Source: Brachionus plicatilis | Lineage: Eukaryota; Rotifera; Eurotatoria; Ploima; Brachionidae | DNA length: 64,000 nt | Assembly: GCA_010279815.1 (NCBI GenBank) | Contig: QEOQ01000192.1 | Location: 752,239 to 816,238, forward strand | Reading direction: 5' to 3' | Shown here: one piece after another, positions 12,029 through 22,950 of the stretch | Numbering within the stretch: the first letter of the stretch is position 1 | How the letters are laid out: every line of letters begins with the position of its first letter | The notes under the pieces: generated by a model | The model's input: only the letters and a program-made list of their open reading frames with translations | What the model was told of the DNA's origin: nothing | Databases searched by the model: none | Translations under genes and position numbers: made by a program

Positions 12029-12318
12029 AAAATTAAAGTTGTTAAAAAGTTAAAAAAAAAGTCCAAGTCCGGACTTTAAAATTTTTTTAATTTACTAGAA
12101 CAGGCTTCATATCAAAAAATTTACATACTCTTGGGTTGTCTAATGCAATAGATTTGCCATTTATCAGAATTTTCTTGCAATTTAGCATAAATTTCTTTAC
12201 AATTCTTCTTTAGTATTCAAAATTTTAAAACCTGGACTTGGACTTTTGAAAGAAAATTTAAAAAAAAAGTCCGGACCTGGACTTGACTTAAGACTTGTGA
12301 CTTTTAAACAACTCTGAT
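12029..12318. repeat. AAGTC-rich dispersed element, copy 1
   Basis: Starts near AGTTGTTAAAAAGT, contains repeated AAGTCC / GGACTT words, and ends GACTTTTAAACAACTCTG. The two ends are inverted relative to each other. Further copies end in the same way near 29785, 53676, 62112 and 63542. The structure (CAGAGTTG-type terminus plus subterminal AAGTC repeats) suggests a non-autonomous hAT family, which is inference. Confidence 0.6.
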
Positions 12319-13094
12319 TAAAATTCACAATGCGAATAATGGTGGATGGTTGGGAGTTCAAAAATACAAAAAAAATTTAAAATTTTGGAAAAAAATAATT
12401 TAATTTTCAAAAACTAAAAAAAATTTTACAATTTTAAAAAATATTATTTCTTTGTAAAATAAGCGGGAATCAGAAAATTTTCAAAATTTAGTGGTAAACG
12501 TTTAAGTAAGATCTTAAAGAACTCCCATTTCTTTTTAAATTAAATTCGATACATCACATTTTTTTCAATGCTTATTCAAAGTTGTAGGAAGATTTCTTAT
12601 TAAATATATAAAATAATAAAAACAATTAACAAAACTCAAATAAATTAAAATTTCATTTTATCAGGTATTGAATTTATCACACTTTTTGTTTTGATAATTT
12701 AAATTCAAACTTTTTCTGTAAACATGTATGTTTAAAATAAAAGTTGAATCACTTAATTTAAAATTTAAAAAAATATTGAATTAATTTTTTGTTAGATTTT
12801 TTTAACTCTTTTTCATTAATTTTTTTAAAATTTGCTATCACCTGAAAGCAAGCATCAAAGTCAGTAATGAATATAGTGCTCTTTCAAATATTATTCCATT
12901 GTTTTTTTTCGTAAATGTTAGATAATTTTCATAAATACGCTTTTAACAATTTATAATAGCGTTATTAATTCATGAATCTGTAAGCTATAAATTTAAAATA
13001 TATAAACTCAGAATATTTTTTGGTATCATAATAAACAGTTGATGATGAATTTCATATAAGAACAATAATCTTCGAAATTTTGTTTGCCATTTAA
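12319..13094. other. Spacer upstream of the LRR gene
   Basis: AT-rich, no coding signal. The promoter of the LRR gene is presumably near its right end. Confidence 0.35.
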
Positions 13095-14364
13095 ATGAAA
13101 AAGCTTCAAGATTTGGAAAGAAGTGAACTTCTAAAACATTATGATCAAATTATAAATGATGTTGATATAAAGACCGAAACACATCTAGGCAATGCTGTGA
13201 ACCCATGTGTCAAATTTATAAATGATCGGCGTAGATTATTGATTGATTCGATCAGATCAGAAGTATTTAAAAATTTTTGTATACTAATAGACGATCTTAA
13301 CCATGTTGAAAAATTGGTTATTGTTCCCAATTATCTAGATCATGAGCAGATTCAAATTCTCAAGTAATTTAAAGTTTTAAAAAAAATAAATTTTTTTAAT
13401 TTCTATTTATAAGTTCTCTTATTAGAGCAAAATTAACAAAGAGACATACATTATTAAAGTTGAATAAAGTAACTAGAAAAAATTGTATAAAATCATCTAA
13501 TTTTTTATTTAATCAAAGGATATTCTTCAATTATGTCTAATTGCACAATATTTTATTAAAAATTGTGGGTATTTAGATGTAATGGAATGGTCAAAGATGA
13601 AAAAATATGAAAATTTGAAATTAAACTCAATTCAAATAAAAAAAATTGATTTAAAAATTTTATCAGAGGATTTAATCGAGTTAAACAATATCGAAGTGAT
13701 GAATATGGATTTCAGCTGCTCTTCAATTGAATCAATAGAGTCTTGGTCCTCAATCGACATTAAATATCGATGTCTAAAGAGATTAGATCTTTCGAATAAT
13801 AATATCAAAATTCTAAATGAAAATATCTTCGATAGTTTAGAATGTCTTGAATTTTTGAGAATAAGTGATAACAAAATCGAATTAATTGATCCTGGTTGTT
13901 TTAGTGAGCTCAAAAACTTGAAAATGCTAGACCTTAGAAATAATTTTCTAAGTTCAATTAATTTCAAAGGAGCAAATAGTCTTAAATTTCTTGATTTAAG
14001 CGAAAATTTTATTAAAAATTTAGAAAAAAACTTTTTCAGCAATTTTAAAGATTTAGAAATTCTAAATTTAAATTCAAACAGGTTTAATAAAATTGATAGG
14101 CAGATATTTTTTCATTTGGAAAATTTACAGGAATTGAATTTGAGGAAAAATTTAATAGTTCAAATTGAAGAAGAATGTTTTGATTGTTTAAATAATTTGA
14201 AAAAAATGGACTTGGGTTTAAACGAAATTAGATTAATAAAATCAAAAATGTTCAGGCACCTATCGAAACTCAATTCGTTGATACTTGATGGCAATCACGA
14301 TCTTGAATTGGAAGAAAATTTTTTCCACAAAGTTTCTAATCTCAAAGTTTTGATTACAAGATGA
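13095..14364 (+). CDS. Intracellular leucine-rich-repeat protein
   Basis: Exons 13095-13363, 13426-13468 and 13519-14364 give 385 residues. The introns are 62 and 50 nt. The first 100 residues are charged, without a signal peptide or recognised domain. From about residue 130 there are around nine typical 24-residue LRR units, for example LKRLDLSNNNIKILNENIF, LKMLDLRNNFLSSI, LKFLDLSENFIKNLEKNFF, LEILNLNSNRFNKI, LQELNLRKNLIVQI and LKKMDLGLNEIRLI. There is no transmembrane segment and no cysteine-rich cap, so a cytosolic protein-binding role is likely. The partner cannot be told. Placing the small middle exon makes both flanking open frames join exactly. Confidence 0.78.
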
Positions 14365-14569
14365 AAGTTTTTTTATTTTTTTTTTAAATATGTAGATTGA
14401 GTGTTTTGAAGTAATAAAAATTTTGTAAATATAAAAAATCTTAATTCAAAATTAAGGTTAATTTCTGATTATCTTAAAGCATTTATGTAGAAGCCCCACA
14501 AGTAAAATTAAATTACTTAAATTCGAACTTTTAAAAAACCATTTAAATTTTAAATATAAAAAAAAATTA

Positions 14570-14844
14570 NNNNNNNNNNNNNNNNNNNNNNNNNNNNNNN
14601 NNNNNNNNNNNNNNNNNNNNNNNNNNNNNNNNNNNNNNNNNNNNNNNNNNNNNNNNNNNNNNNNNNNNNNNNNNNNNNNNNNNNNNNNNNNNNNNNNNNN
14701 NNNNNNNNNNNNNNNNNNNNNNNNNNNNNNNNNNNNNNNNNNNNNNNNNNNNNNNNNNNNNNNNNNNNNNNNNNNNNNNNNNNNNNNNNNNNNNNNNNNN
14801 NNNNNNNNNNNNNNNNNNNNNNNNNNNNNNNNNNNNNNNNNNNN
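14570..14844. other. Assembly gap (275 N)
   Basis: An unresolved run of N. Reading frames crossing it are meaningless. Confidence 1.
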
Positions 14845-14919
14845 CACGTGTTTACAAAATTGAAACTTTTGGAGATTCTGAATTTATTTTTTATTTATTT
14901 ATTTTATTTAAAAAATAAT

Positions 14920-15045
14920 TTAGGAAAAGTTTTTCCAGGGCACTTCTGAATATGTGATATCGAGGAATTCTTTCAATATACCAATTAAGTCTTGATCATC
15001 AGCATATCCTTCTTCAACGCATCTTTCTTTGCGGGAAGGTTAATT
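14920..15045 (-). other. Possible orphan coding fragment
   Basis: A minus-strand open stretch of about 38 codons ends in TAA at 14920-14922. It contains CVEEGYADDQDLIGILKEF and SEVPWKNFS. It reads like real coding sequence and may be a 3' exon of a gene broken by the gap. The YADD could hint at a reverse transcriptase, but the residues around it do not fit well. I do not recognise it. Confidence 0.25.
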
Positions 15046-15630
15046 GCGATTGGCGAATTGTGAGGCAGTAAATGAGTGGCGACATGACAATGAGGTTTTT
15101 GCGAAAAAGTTATATAGTTAGGCAAAATTGGGAAGTAATGGAAAAATTGTGAAATTGTAAAGTTAAAGTACCTTTTTTTAAAGACCGCTGTAACTGAAAG
15201 AAGTAGGAATTCTTTTGATATAGGGATATTAAATTAAAAAAATAATTGAATCGGTAAGTTTATATTAAAATCCTTTTTTATTGATTTTTTCTGATTTAAT
15301 TAAACTTTAAGGATCTTAAGTGAAATAATTTTGCGATAAAATAAAAATAATTTAACAAAAAATTCCGGTAAAAATGGAAGGTTTTTTTTGAAAGCGCAAA
15401 AATTTTTATAAAATATTTTTTTTCGAAAAGTTTTAACTTTTATTTTTTCTGAATAGCAATTGAATAAATTATTTGCGAAAAAAAGTGAAATTTTGGAAAA
15501 TATTATTTCTAAAATTTACAAATTTTAAAATAATTATGAGGAATAAAGGTAAAAATACAGATTAGCAAAAATTCAGAAAAATCAGTGAACCATATTGTTC
15601 TTTTTAATATAAAGATAGAAATTGTTTTTG
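15046..15630. other. Intergenic, nothing recognised
   Basis: AT-rich DNA without a gene or clear repeat. Confidence 0.35.
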
Positions 15631-15979
15631 TGAAGTTCAGTACAATAGAACAGAACAAAATGTGAAAAGATTTAATAACTTTTTTTCTAGAAGTTTAAAA
15701 TTAATTCTGCGAATGCATAATGGTGCAAGATTCAAAGTTGCATCAACTGTAAAAGTCTGCTAATGATGTGCAAAATCTCTGAAAAATGAACTACGCTCGA
15801 TTATAATGAAATTTAGTTTCTGCAAAATTCTGCAAATTTAGCAGACCTTGATATTAAATGCAACTTTGAATGTTGCACTATGTTTCATTTACAGAATTAA
15901 GTTTAAACTTTTACAAAAATTTTATTCAATTTTTTTTCCATTTTTTTTTGTTCTTTTTATCTGTTTGTACTGAATTTCA
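15631..15979. mobile_element. Foldback MITE-like element (about 350 bp)
   Basis: The outer arms TGAAGTTCAGTACAA (15631) and TTGTACTGAATTTCA (ending 15979) are inverted. The inner arms also pair: TTCAAAGTTGCATC near 15731 and ATGCAACTTTGAATGTTGCA near 15860, each adjoining AGTCTGC / GCAGAC. The word TGTTGCACTATGT is shared with the 9012-9407 element. No target duplication was found. Confidence 0.6.
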
Positions 15980-16079
15980 CTAAACCATAGGAATGGAACT
16001 ATCAAATTATTAACATGATAAGGACTGGAGACAAAATTAAATTAAATTAAAGCGTGAAATAAAAACAGAATGGTGGAGT

Positions 16080-16445
16080 TTGACACTTTTAATGGGACAG
16101 TAAACATAAAGTAAACTTTTCCGAGGCCGTGAAATGGTCGGCCAGATTTTAGAAGACCGTGTTGTGGCTGCCCAACTATCGGCCAACTGACGGACCGACC
16201 GTGTGGGTTCTAAAATTCGAATTCCAAATATCAAAAAAAATAATAATTAAAAAATAATCCAATTTAAAATATATGATTAATAATAAATGTTACTTTGGCT
16301 GCCTTTAATTTTGTTTAAACATCGAAGTAAAATTTTCTTTTTTGACAGTTATGTGTCCGGCCAGCCGCTTGCACGGTCGGCCACGGTCTCGTCCATTTTT
16401 TTTTCAGGCCGGCGGCCATGTGGTCTCTAGACCGGCCCCAACACT
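16080..16445. repeat. GC-rich CGGTCGGCC repeat with hAT-like end
   Basis: A local GC island in AT-rich DNA with many copies of GGTCGGCCA / CCGGCC-type words in both orientations. Its right end, read in reverse complement, is TAGTGTTGGGGCCGGTC, resembling a hAT terminus. The left terminus was not identified. Confidence 0.45.
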
Positions 16446-16966
16446 ATATCAATGTAAAGATATGAATGCAATATTTATTTTAATATTTATTTAAATTCAT
16501 TTAGAAAAATATTTATTTAAAATTTTTTTAATTAAATTGATTTATTATAAATATAATGAACGCAATAATGGATTTAATAGACTTGGAAAGCTAAGAATCA
16601 GTATTGTTAAGAAAAAATAAATAAATCACCTTTATAAAAATAGCTTTAATTAATCATCATTTATTTTGAGCACAAGATGATAAAATCAAATAATTAATAC
16701 AAACAGATTTTTTGATTTTATCATTTTCAACAATAACTTCATAACCTGAATAGAATTATATTGATTTTTCCATCCAAAATGTTGTTCCAAAATTCAAGTC
16801 TAGGGCGCAATTCTCCTTTACTCTACCAACAATTTATTTTTTACTCTATCTAGAGAAGAATAATTCTATTAAACTTAAGAATAAAAAATAAAATTAAATT
16901 AAGAAAAATGAGAATTGAATGTAGTTAAAATTTAAAATTATTTCTTGAAAGCGATTTTTCACTCTA
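16446..16966. other. Spacer, nothing recognised
   Basis: AT-rich sequence between the GC-rich repeat and the solo LTR. Confidence 0.35.
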
Positions 16967-16971
16967 ATTTC

Positions 16972-17380
16972 TGTTGTGTCGTGGGGTGTTGTTAAAGTTA
17001 AAAGACGTCGTTGTGTGTAAATAGTTTTATTCTAAATAAAGTGGTGAGAGAAAACGGCCGTTCTGCGCGGCGCAACATTGTAAATAGTTTGTAAATTAAG
17101 AAAAGTACAATAGTAAAAAGCGTGAATAAAAATGTAGATAAATCTTAAGTAAGCTTAATAGAGCCCTGTAAATAGTGTAAATAAAGATCAATTGTAAATA
17201 AGAGCGATTTGTACAAAACTTTTAGCTTATGTTTAGAAGATGATTGAAATTAGAAATATACATGATACTAGTTAATAAATGAACTTGAAATAAGAAGCAT
17301 GTGTTTTAATTTAATAAAAGTTGCAAATTGCAATCTAATAAATGCAAACTTAATTTTGCATTTGTGGTTGCGACACCACA
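16972..17380. mobile_element. Solo LTR (409 bp) with 5-bp target duplication
   Basis: Begins TGTTGTGTCG and ends CGACACCACA, an inverted TG...CA pair (9 of 10 positions match). It is flanked on both sides by ATTTC (16967-16971 and 17381-17385). It contains several AATAAA hexamers and a GC-rich core near 17054-17075. A 5-bp duplication with TG/CA ends is typical of an LTR retrotransposon reduced to one LTR by recombination. Confidence 0.88.
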
Positions 17381-17385
17381 ATTTC

Positions 17386-17832
17386 TTTTTGAAAATTAAC
17401 ATTGGTCGGTCTATCGATATCTAAATTTGTTTTTCAAAAAATTTAAAATTAAATTAAAAACTCGAATGCTATATTCGTTTTTTTTATTAATTTTTTAGCA
17501 TTTTTGTCGTAAACAAAAAAAAATTTTCCTCACAGCTTTGATAGCAATTTTGCTCAACAAACAACTCGCTCAATCAAACAATGAAGAAAGCAGTAAACCA
17601 AAATAAGAAATAGATTTTATATTTTTAATTTTAAAATTGTTAATTTAAAAAATTAAAAAAAAAATTTCCCTGCTCAAACGATTTTTGGTCAATACATCAT
17701 TGAAAGACCAATTGGCCTCTTATTGTTTGGAAAGCCCAGACTAATGTTTAAAAAAATTATGATTTTTTTTTTACTGCCCCATAACCTTTATTTAAATTAA
17801 AATTAAATAAATAAAATTTTAAAAATATCTAA
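17386..17832. other. 3' flank of the propeller gene
   Basis: AT-rich, no gene. It includes the likely 3' untranslated region of the minus-strand propeller gene, whose stop is at 17833. Confidence 0.35.
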
Positions 17833-20263
17833 TTAAATAAAAAAACTACATGAAATGATCATGATTAAGAAAAGATTTGCTTTGAATTTATTTGCGGCCA
17901 CTGATGAACCAGGTCTCAAATCTGTGATTTGAGTTGATGAACCAGGTCTCAAGTCTGTGCTTTGAATTGATGAACCAGGTCTTAAATCTGTGCTTTGAGT
18001 TGATGAACCAGGTCTCAAGTCTGTGCTTTGAGTTGATGAACCAGGTCTTAAATCTGTGCTTTGAGTTGATGAACCAGGTCTCAAATCTGTGTCTTCAGAT
18101 GATTCTGTTATGAATGTGTTGTTTTCTTTAATGCTTTTTACACATGTCATTAAAAAGCTTCCCAATATTTTCTCACAAACCATTTTTCTTTGTTTAATAC
18201 CGTTGTCAAATATTTCAGTCGCTTAAAATATTAAATTTAGATTTTTTTTAATGATTAAAATTTAAAATTAATCTAATTTTTTAAAATTCATTTTGATTAC
18301 CATTGATATTAGCCCTCGAAAAATTAACAGTCAAATCAAATCCAACTTTTTTTGAGACATCATTTAGTTGTTCTTCATCTCTATTCACATTATTAAATAT
18401 TTCTAAGATAATCTTATCCATAGTTCTTTCTGTATTCATCGATGTATTTACCTTTGTAACAGAATTTATTGAGTATTCATCATTAAGTTCACTTAAACAA
18501 TCAGCTTTTGAGTAAAATTTAAATTCTAAATATTAAATTTAAACTTACTTTGAAACATTTAAAATAGAATAATATGCTATCGTTTTCTGCAAAGCTTGTT
18601 CAATCGATGTAGCATTTTTATCATCTATAAAAAGATTTCTAGGATTTTGAAAAATTCTGTCTACATTAGATGGTGATTTTAGGAAAACAAGACCTTCGAT
18701 TTCTATAATTGTGTTAAATGATAAAATTTTTTGATTAATTTTTGTTGAATTTATTTCTACGGATGTTTGGAATTTTTTTGTACTTTCTTTAGAGTCTTGA
18801 ATAGAAGTATTTCCACTGAAAGATAGATGGTCAGAAATTAGTGTTCCAAGGGAATTAAGAGATGGAGTACCACTCCCGAAAGCATCAAATTCAGATACTT
18901 GCGTACTGATAGAATTTTGAGTTGAAGGATCCCCATTTAGAATATTATGGTCTGATATTTCTGTATTGATAAAGTCCTGAATAGAAATATCTCTACTTGA
19001 AGTGTCATGGTGAGACATTTGTGTACTTAAAGAGTCTTGAAAAGAAATTTCTGTTTGTAAAGTGAATGAAATTGAAATTTGTGAAGAAAGAGAATCGTTT
19101 CGTCTTTCGGTTAAAGTAGATTGTGGAACATCATTTGTGGTAGGACTTTCTTCTTCATCAGTTTGGATGTAATGCCAAATTGCTTCTCGTGCTTGTCCAT
19201 AAGGAACCAAATAAATCCTATATTTTGTGGGAGAATAGGCTCCGCCTGAATAAGCGAAAAATTGTGCAGTTGTGTTGTGAGCGTAAGCAACAACATTGCC
19301 AGTTTTACAATCAATATAATGCCATTCAGATTGACTAGATTGACCTTTAGGTGAAAAGTAAATCCTATCTTGTGTGGGAGAATAGGCTCCGCCTGAATAA
19401 GCGTTTGATTGTGCAGTTGTGTTGTGAGCGTAAGCAACAACATTGCCAGTTTTACAATCAATATAATGCCATTCAGATTGACTGGATTGACCATAGGGTG
19501 AAAAATAAATCCTATCTTGTGTGGGAGAATAGGCTCCACCCTCATAAGCGTTTGATTGTGCAGTTGTGTTGTGAGCGTAAGCAACAACATTTCCAGTAGA
19601 ACAATCAATATAATGCCATTCAGGCTCTCCTGATTGACCATAAGGTACAAAGTAAATCCTGTCAAGTGTTTCTGAATAAACAGCGTCGTCATAAGCATTC
19701 GAATTTATGCCTGTATTATGAAGATAAGCAACAACATTTCCAGTAGAGCAATCAATATAATGCCATTCAGATCCATAATTTAGATAAGGTACCAAATAAA
19801 TCCTGTTTAGTGTTTCTGAATAAACAGCGCCGTCATAAGCCATCGGAGTTATGCTTGTATTATGAAGATAAGCAACAACATTTCCAGTAGAGCAATCAAT
19901 ATAATGCCATTCAGATTGACTGGATTGAAAATAAGGTGAAAAATAAATTCTATCTTGTGTGGGAGAATAGGCTCCGCCTGAATAAGCGTACATTTGTGCA
20001 GTTGTGTTGTGAGCGTAAGCAACAACATTTCCAGTAGAACAATCAATATAATGCCATTCAGATTGACTGGATTGACCATTAGGTGAAAAGTAAATCCTAT
20101 CTTGAGTTGGAGAATAAATTGAGCCATCATAAGCATTAATAAAAGCGGTTATATTATTATTATAAGATACAACTTTTGCCTCAATTTGTAAAATCACAAA
20201 ACTGATTAAAATTATCTGTAATATTAAAAGAAAATATCCAAATTCATATTTTAAATTGACCAT
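17833..20263 (-). CDS. Secreted seven-repeat beta-propeller-like protein, probable GPI anchor
   Basis: Exons (minus) 20263-18549, 18491-18301 and 18221-17833 give 764 residues. It starts with a signal peptide ending near LQIEA. Residues about 35-375 hold seven units of about 49 residues around the core YSPTQDRIYFSPYGQ...EWHYIDCSTGNVVAY. Seven units with alternating strand-like segments suggest a seven-bladed beta-propeller; the fold is inference. Units 5 and 6 are almost identical and the seventh lacks the cysteine. A Ser/Thr-rich region follows with NISIQDS-like repeats, then a conserved-looking stretch (RTMDKIILEIFNNV), then six 11-residue repeats of TDLRPGSSTQS. The C-terminal tail ANLFLIMIISCSFFI is hydrophobic and ends the protein, as in GPI-anchored proteins. 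NTT / NTS sites suggest N-glycosylation in most blades. I do not recognise the family. Confidence 0.8.
17903..18100 (-). repeat. Six 33-bp tandem repeats encoding TDLRPGSSTQS
   Basis: Units start at 17903, 17936, 17969, 18002, 18035 and 18068 and differ by few bases. They lie inside the last exon of the propeller gene, between its folded part and the hydrophobic tail, where a spacer to the membrane would be expected. Confidence 0.9.
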
Positions 20264-20399
20264 TTTAAAACTTTGCTTTTAGTTTTTTTGGAAATTTTAT
20301 ATTTTTTTGATTTCTTAAATACACCAGTGATGTCTAATTTGAATAAAAAGCTGATTGAAATTTAATTAAATTGTTTTTAAATTTTATTGTCTATATTTT

Positions 20400-20620
20400 T
20401 TATTTAAGAAAATAATTTGAACACACGATTTAATAATTTACCTTATTACTTTAAACAATCAAATTAAAATTTTTTCTGAATAATTTTTTCAAAAAATTTG
20501 TTTTTTTCATGGTAAAATCATTTTTTTAAAGCAAAAGCCACAATATCGAATTCCATAGATTAATTTAGTATCAAACATTTATTTGTTTATGTTTTTTCTT
20601 TTATGCATCATTGATATCAA
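20400..20620. repeat. Left arm of inverted upstream duplication
   Basis: The stretch from ATAATTTGAACACACG through GCATCATTGAT is matched in reverse complement at about 21683-21897. Together with the coding parts it shows that the propeller gene's 5' region was duplicated in inverted orientation. The first 136 bases upstream of the ATG do not match. Confidence 0.75.
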
Positions 20621-21613
20621 TGTGGCGCCGATTTTTATTTTCTATTTTCACATCATATCTATTTTGACTAGTAAATTCAAAAAATTAAAAAATTTTAAAT
20701 TTGCTTTATAAACATGGGCTTAAAAAATTACAGAATTGAATTAAGCTCTTAACATTGAACCAACTTATATATGTCTAAACCATTCTTGGACAATAATTTG
20801 TATTATACAACTTAAATATCTTCTAGTCAACTTTTCAACTTTTCTTTTATTATTTTTTTCAATTCTAATGAAAATTTATTGAATTAAATGAATTTTATTA
20901 TACAATAGATATTTAATGAAACGTATGAAAAAGATAAAATATATAACGAATTATAATTTGGAGCATTTTTGATTTTTGATATCATCAAAAAAACCCAGTA
21001 TATTAACAAAAATTTTTAAAAGAAAATAAATTTTAGGTTAAAGAAACCTAATTTCTTAATAGAGTAGATTTGATTAGATTTATTTAAACAAAATTTTATG
21101 TAAAATAAAGGGGTCTGGGGCGTAGCTCTGTTTTAGTGAGTTCGGTTGAAAAAAGACAAAAATCAAAATTCAAAAATAAAAAAATGAATCAAATTAACTT
21201 TATGGAATAGAGTCTCTTTATTTTTCATTAAGCTCTTTTAACAAAAAATTTTTTGAAATTCTTTTGGCCAAGATAAGAATTGTTAGGCAGAAAAAGAACA
21301 ACAGTCGAGGGTTTCTCTCTTTTTGTTTGAGACAATTTTCTTCATAAAGACTCAAAAAACGTTTAAATGACGAATAACGTTCGAAAACTGGCAAAAAAAA
21401 ATTAATTATCTATCCAAAGAATTTTCGTTTGATTCAGAATCAATTGAGAAAATTTTTAAAAATTTCTAAATAAATACAATCATTTACGTTTGTTTTTCTA
21501 TAGCTCTTTTTGTTAGGTCGAAAAATTTTTATGGGATTCTAAAAATTTTGAAAGGAAATTTTTGAGTTTTTTGTATTTTCTCAGCAAATATAAATGGAGT
21601 GAAAAAATAAATT
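20621..21613. other. Spacer between the two inverted arms
   Basis: About 1 kb of sequence with no gene. It contains a short GC-richer island near 21110-21145 (GGGGTCTGGGGCGTAGCTC) that I could not assign. Confidence 0.4.
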
Positions 21614-21652
21614 AAAAATCGGCACGACAAACCCTAGCCCGTGCCGATTTTT
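21614..21652. other. Perfect 13-bp stem hairpin
   Basis: AAAAATCGGCACG (21614-21626) and CGTGCCGATTTTT (21640-21652) are perfect inverted repeats around a 13-nt loop. It lies beside the right arm of the inverted duplication. GCCGATTTTTATTTT also occurs beside the left arm at about 20627. Confidence 0.7.
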
Positions 21653-21682
21653 ATTTTTTTATTAATGTTTCTCTTTTTCCTA

Positions 21683-21897
21683 GAAATCAATGATGCATAA
21701 AAGAAAAAACATAAACAAATAAATGTTTGATACTAAATTAATCTATGGAATTCGATATTGTGGCTTTTGCTTTAAAAAAATGAATTTACCATGAAAAAAA
21801 CAAATTTTTTGAAAAAATTTTTCAGAAAAAATTTTAATTTGATTGTTTAAAGTAATAAGGTAAATTATTAAATCGAATGCTCAAATTATTTTCTTAA
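21683..21897. repeat. Right arm of inverted upstream duplication
   Basis: Reverse complement of 20400-20620, with small indels. It lies upstream of the truncated propeller copy at 21961. Confidence 0.75.
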
Positions 21898-21960
21898 GGA
21901 AAAAAAAAAAAAGGCAATAATCTTGATTAGGATCTGTATGAAGCTTGATTAATCTGGTTA

Positions 21961-22464
21961 ATGGTCAATTTAAAATATGAATTTGGATTTTATCTTTTAA
22001 TATTACAGATAATTTTAATCAGTTTTGTGATTTTACAAATTGAGGCAAAAGTTGTATATTATAATAATAATATAACCGCTTCTATTAATGCTTATGATGG
22101 CTCAATTTATTCTCCAACACAAGATAGGATTTACTTTTCACCTTATGGTCAATCAGTAGAGCCTGAATGGCATTATATAGATTGTTCTACTGGAAATGTT
22201 GTTGCTTACACTCACAACACAACTGCACAAATGTACGCTTATACTGGTGGAGCCTATTCTCCCACACAAGATAGGATTTACTTTGTACCTTATAGTCAAG
22301 CAACAGAGCCTGAATGGCATTATATTGATTGTGGTACTGGAATTGTTGTTCCATACACTCATAACAAAAGTGCAAATTCAGAATTTTATTTTGGGGTCGT
22401 TTACTCTTCCACATGTCTACTCCCAAAAAATAATATCAATTTTGACTTTGAATCAAAAAAGTAA
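21961..22464 (+). pseudogene. Truncated inverted copy of the propeller gene
   Basis: The open frame encodes 167 residues. The signal peptide and first two repeats are nearly identical to the 20263 gene (MVNLKYEFG, YSPTQDRIYFSPYGQ, EWHYIDCSTGNVVAY). It then diverges in the third repeat and ends after LPKNNINFDFESKK. There are no further repeats, no Ser/Thr region and no C-terminal tail. It could be a secreted short protein, but fewer than three blades cannot close a propeller, so a pseudogene is more likely. Some differences between copies (SVEPEWHY versus SSQSEWHY) are similar in kind to differences between repeats in the full gene. Confidence 0.75.
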
Positions 22465-22950
22465 GGAGATTTTTCCAAATTTTGCTTAAAAAAAAATTAT
22501 TAGCAAAAAAATGGTAAAATTTTTTTAAAAATCAGCATTTGTCTGGTTTTAAAGAAATTATCACATGAGCAAAAATCTATTTTTTGTTTGTCAAAAATTT
22601 TCAAATTTAAACCTTTTATTTTCTTCAAATAATTATCTATCAAATAAAAAGTAAAATCATTTAAAACTTAAATAATTTTTGTTCAAAAATGAACAAATTG
22701 ACAGTTTACATAGCTAAGCTTATTGGCATTCAAGGTTAATAGCTCGATAAAATACTCAAATGTGTTTGTTCAGAAGCCTTGAAATTCTCCAATTCAAACA
22801 AATAATTTAAATTTAAAACAATTTTAGTTAAATATTTTCAGCTTACCAAAATAAACTACAAGCCCTAATAAGCAATTAGCTGATTTGTCACGAACAATAT
22901 TACGAAACCTAATTTGAGCTGAAAAAGAGAAAAAAAAAAGAGAGAGAAAA
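22465..22950. other. Spacer upstream of the CARD gene
   Basis: AT-rich sequence ending in a purine run (GAAAAAGAGAAAAAAAAAGAGA) just before the first ATG of the next gene. No gene was seen. Confidence 0.4.

Noticed and set aside
14458..14847. Minus-strand open frame across the assembly gap
   Set aside because: Mostly N; not real evidence of coding.
19111..19698. Leu-rich alternate-frame open reading frame on the minus strand
   Set aside because: A second frame of the tandem propeller repeats; the periodic DNA keeps it open.
21115..21160. tRNA-like words GGGGCGTAGCTC and GAGTTCGGTTGAA
   Set aside because: The spacing of A-box-like and B-box-like words is too short for a tRNA, and no cloverleaf could be drawn.
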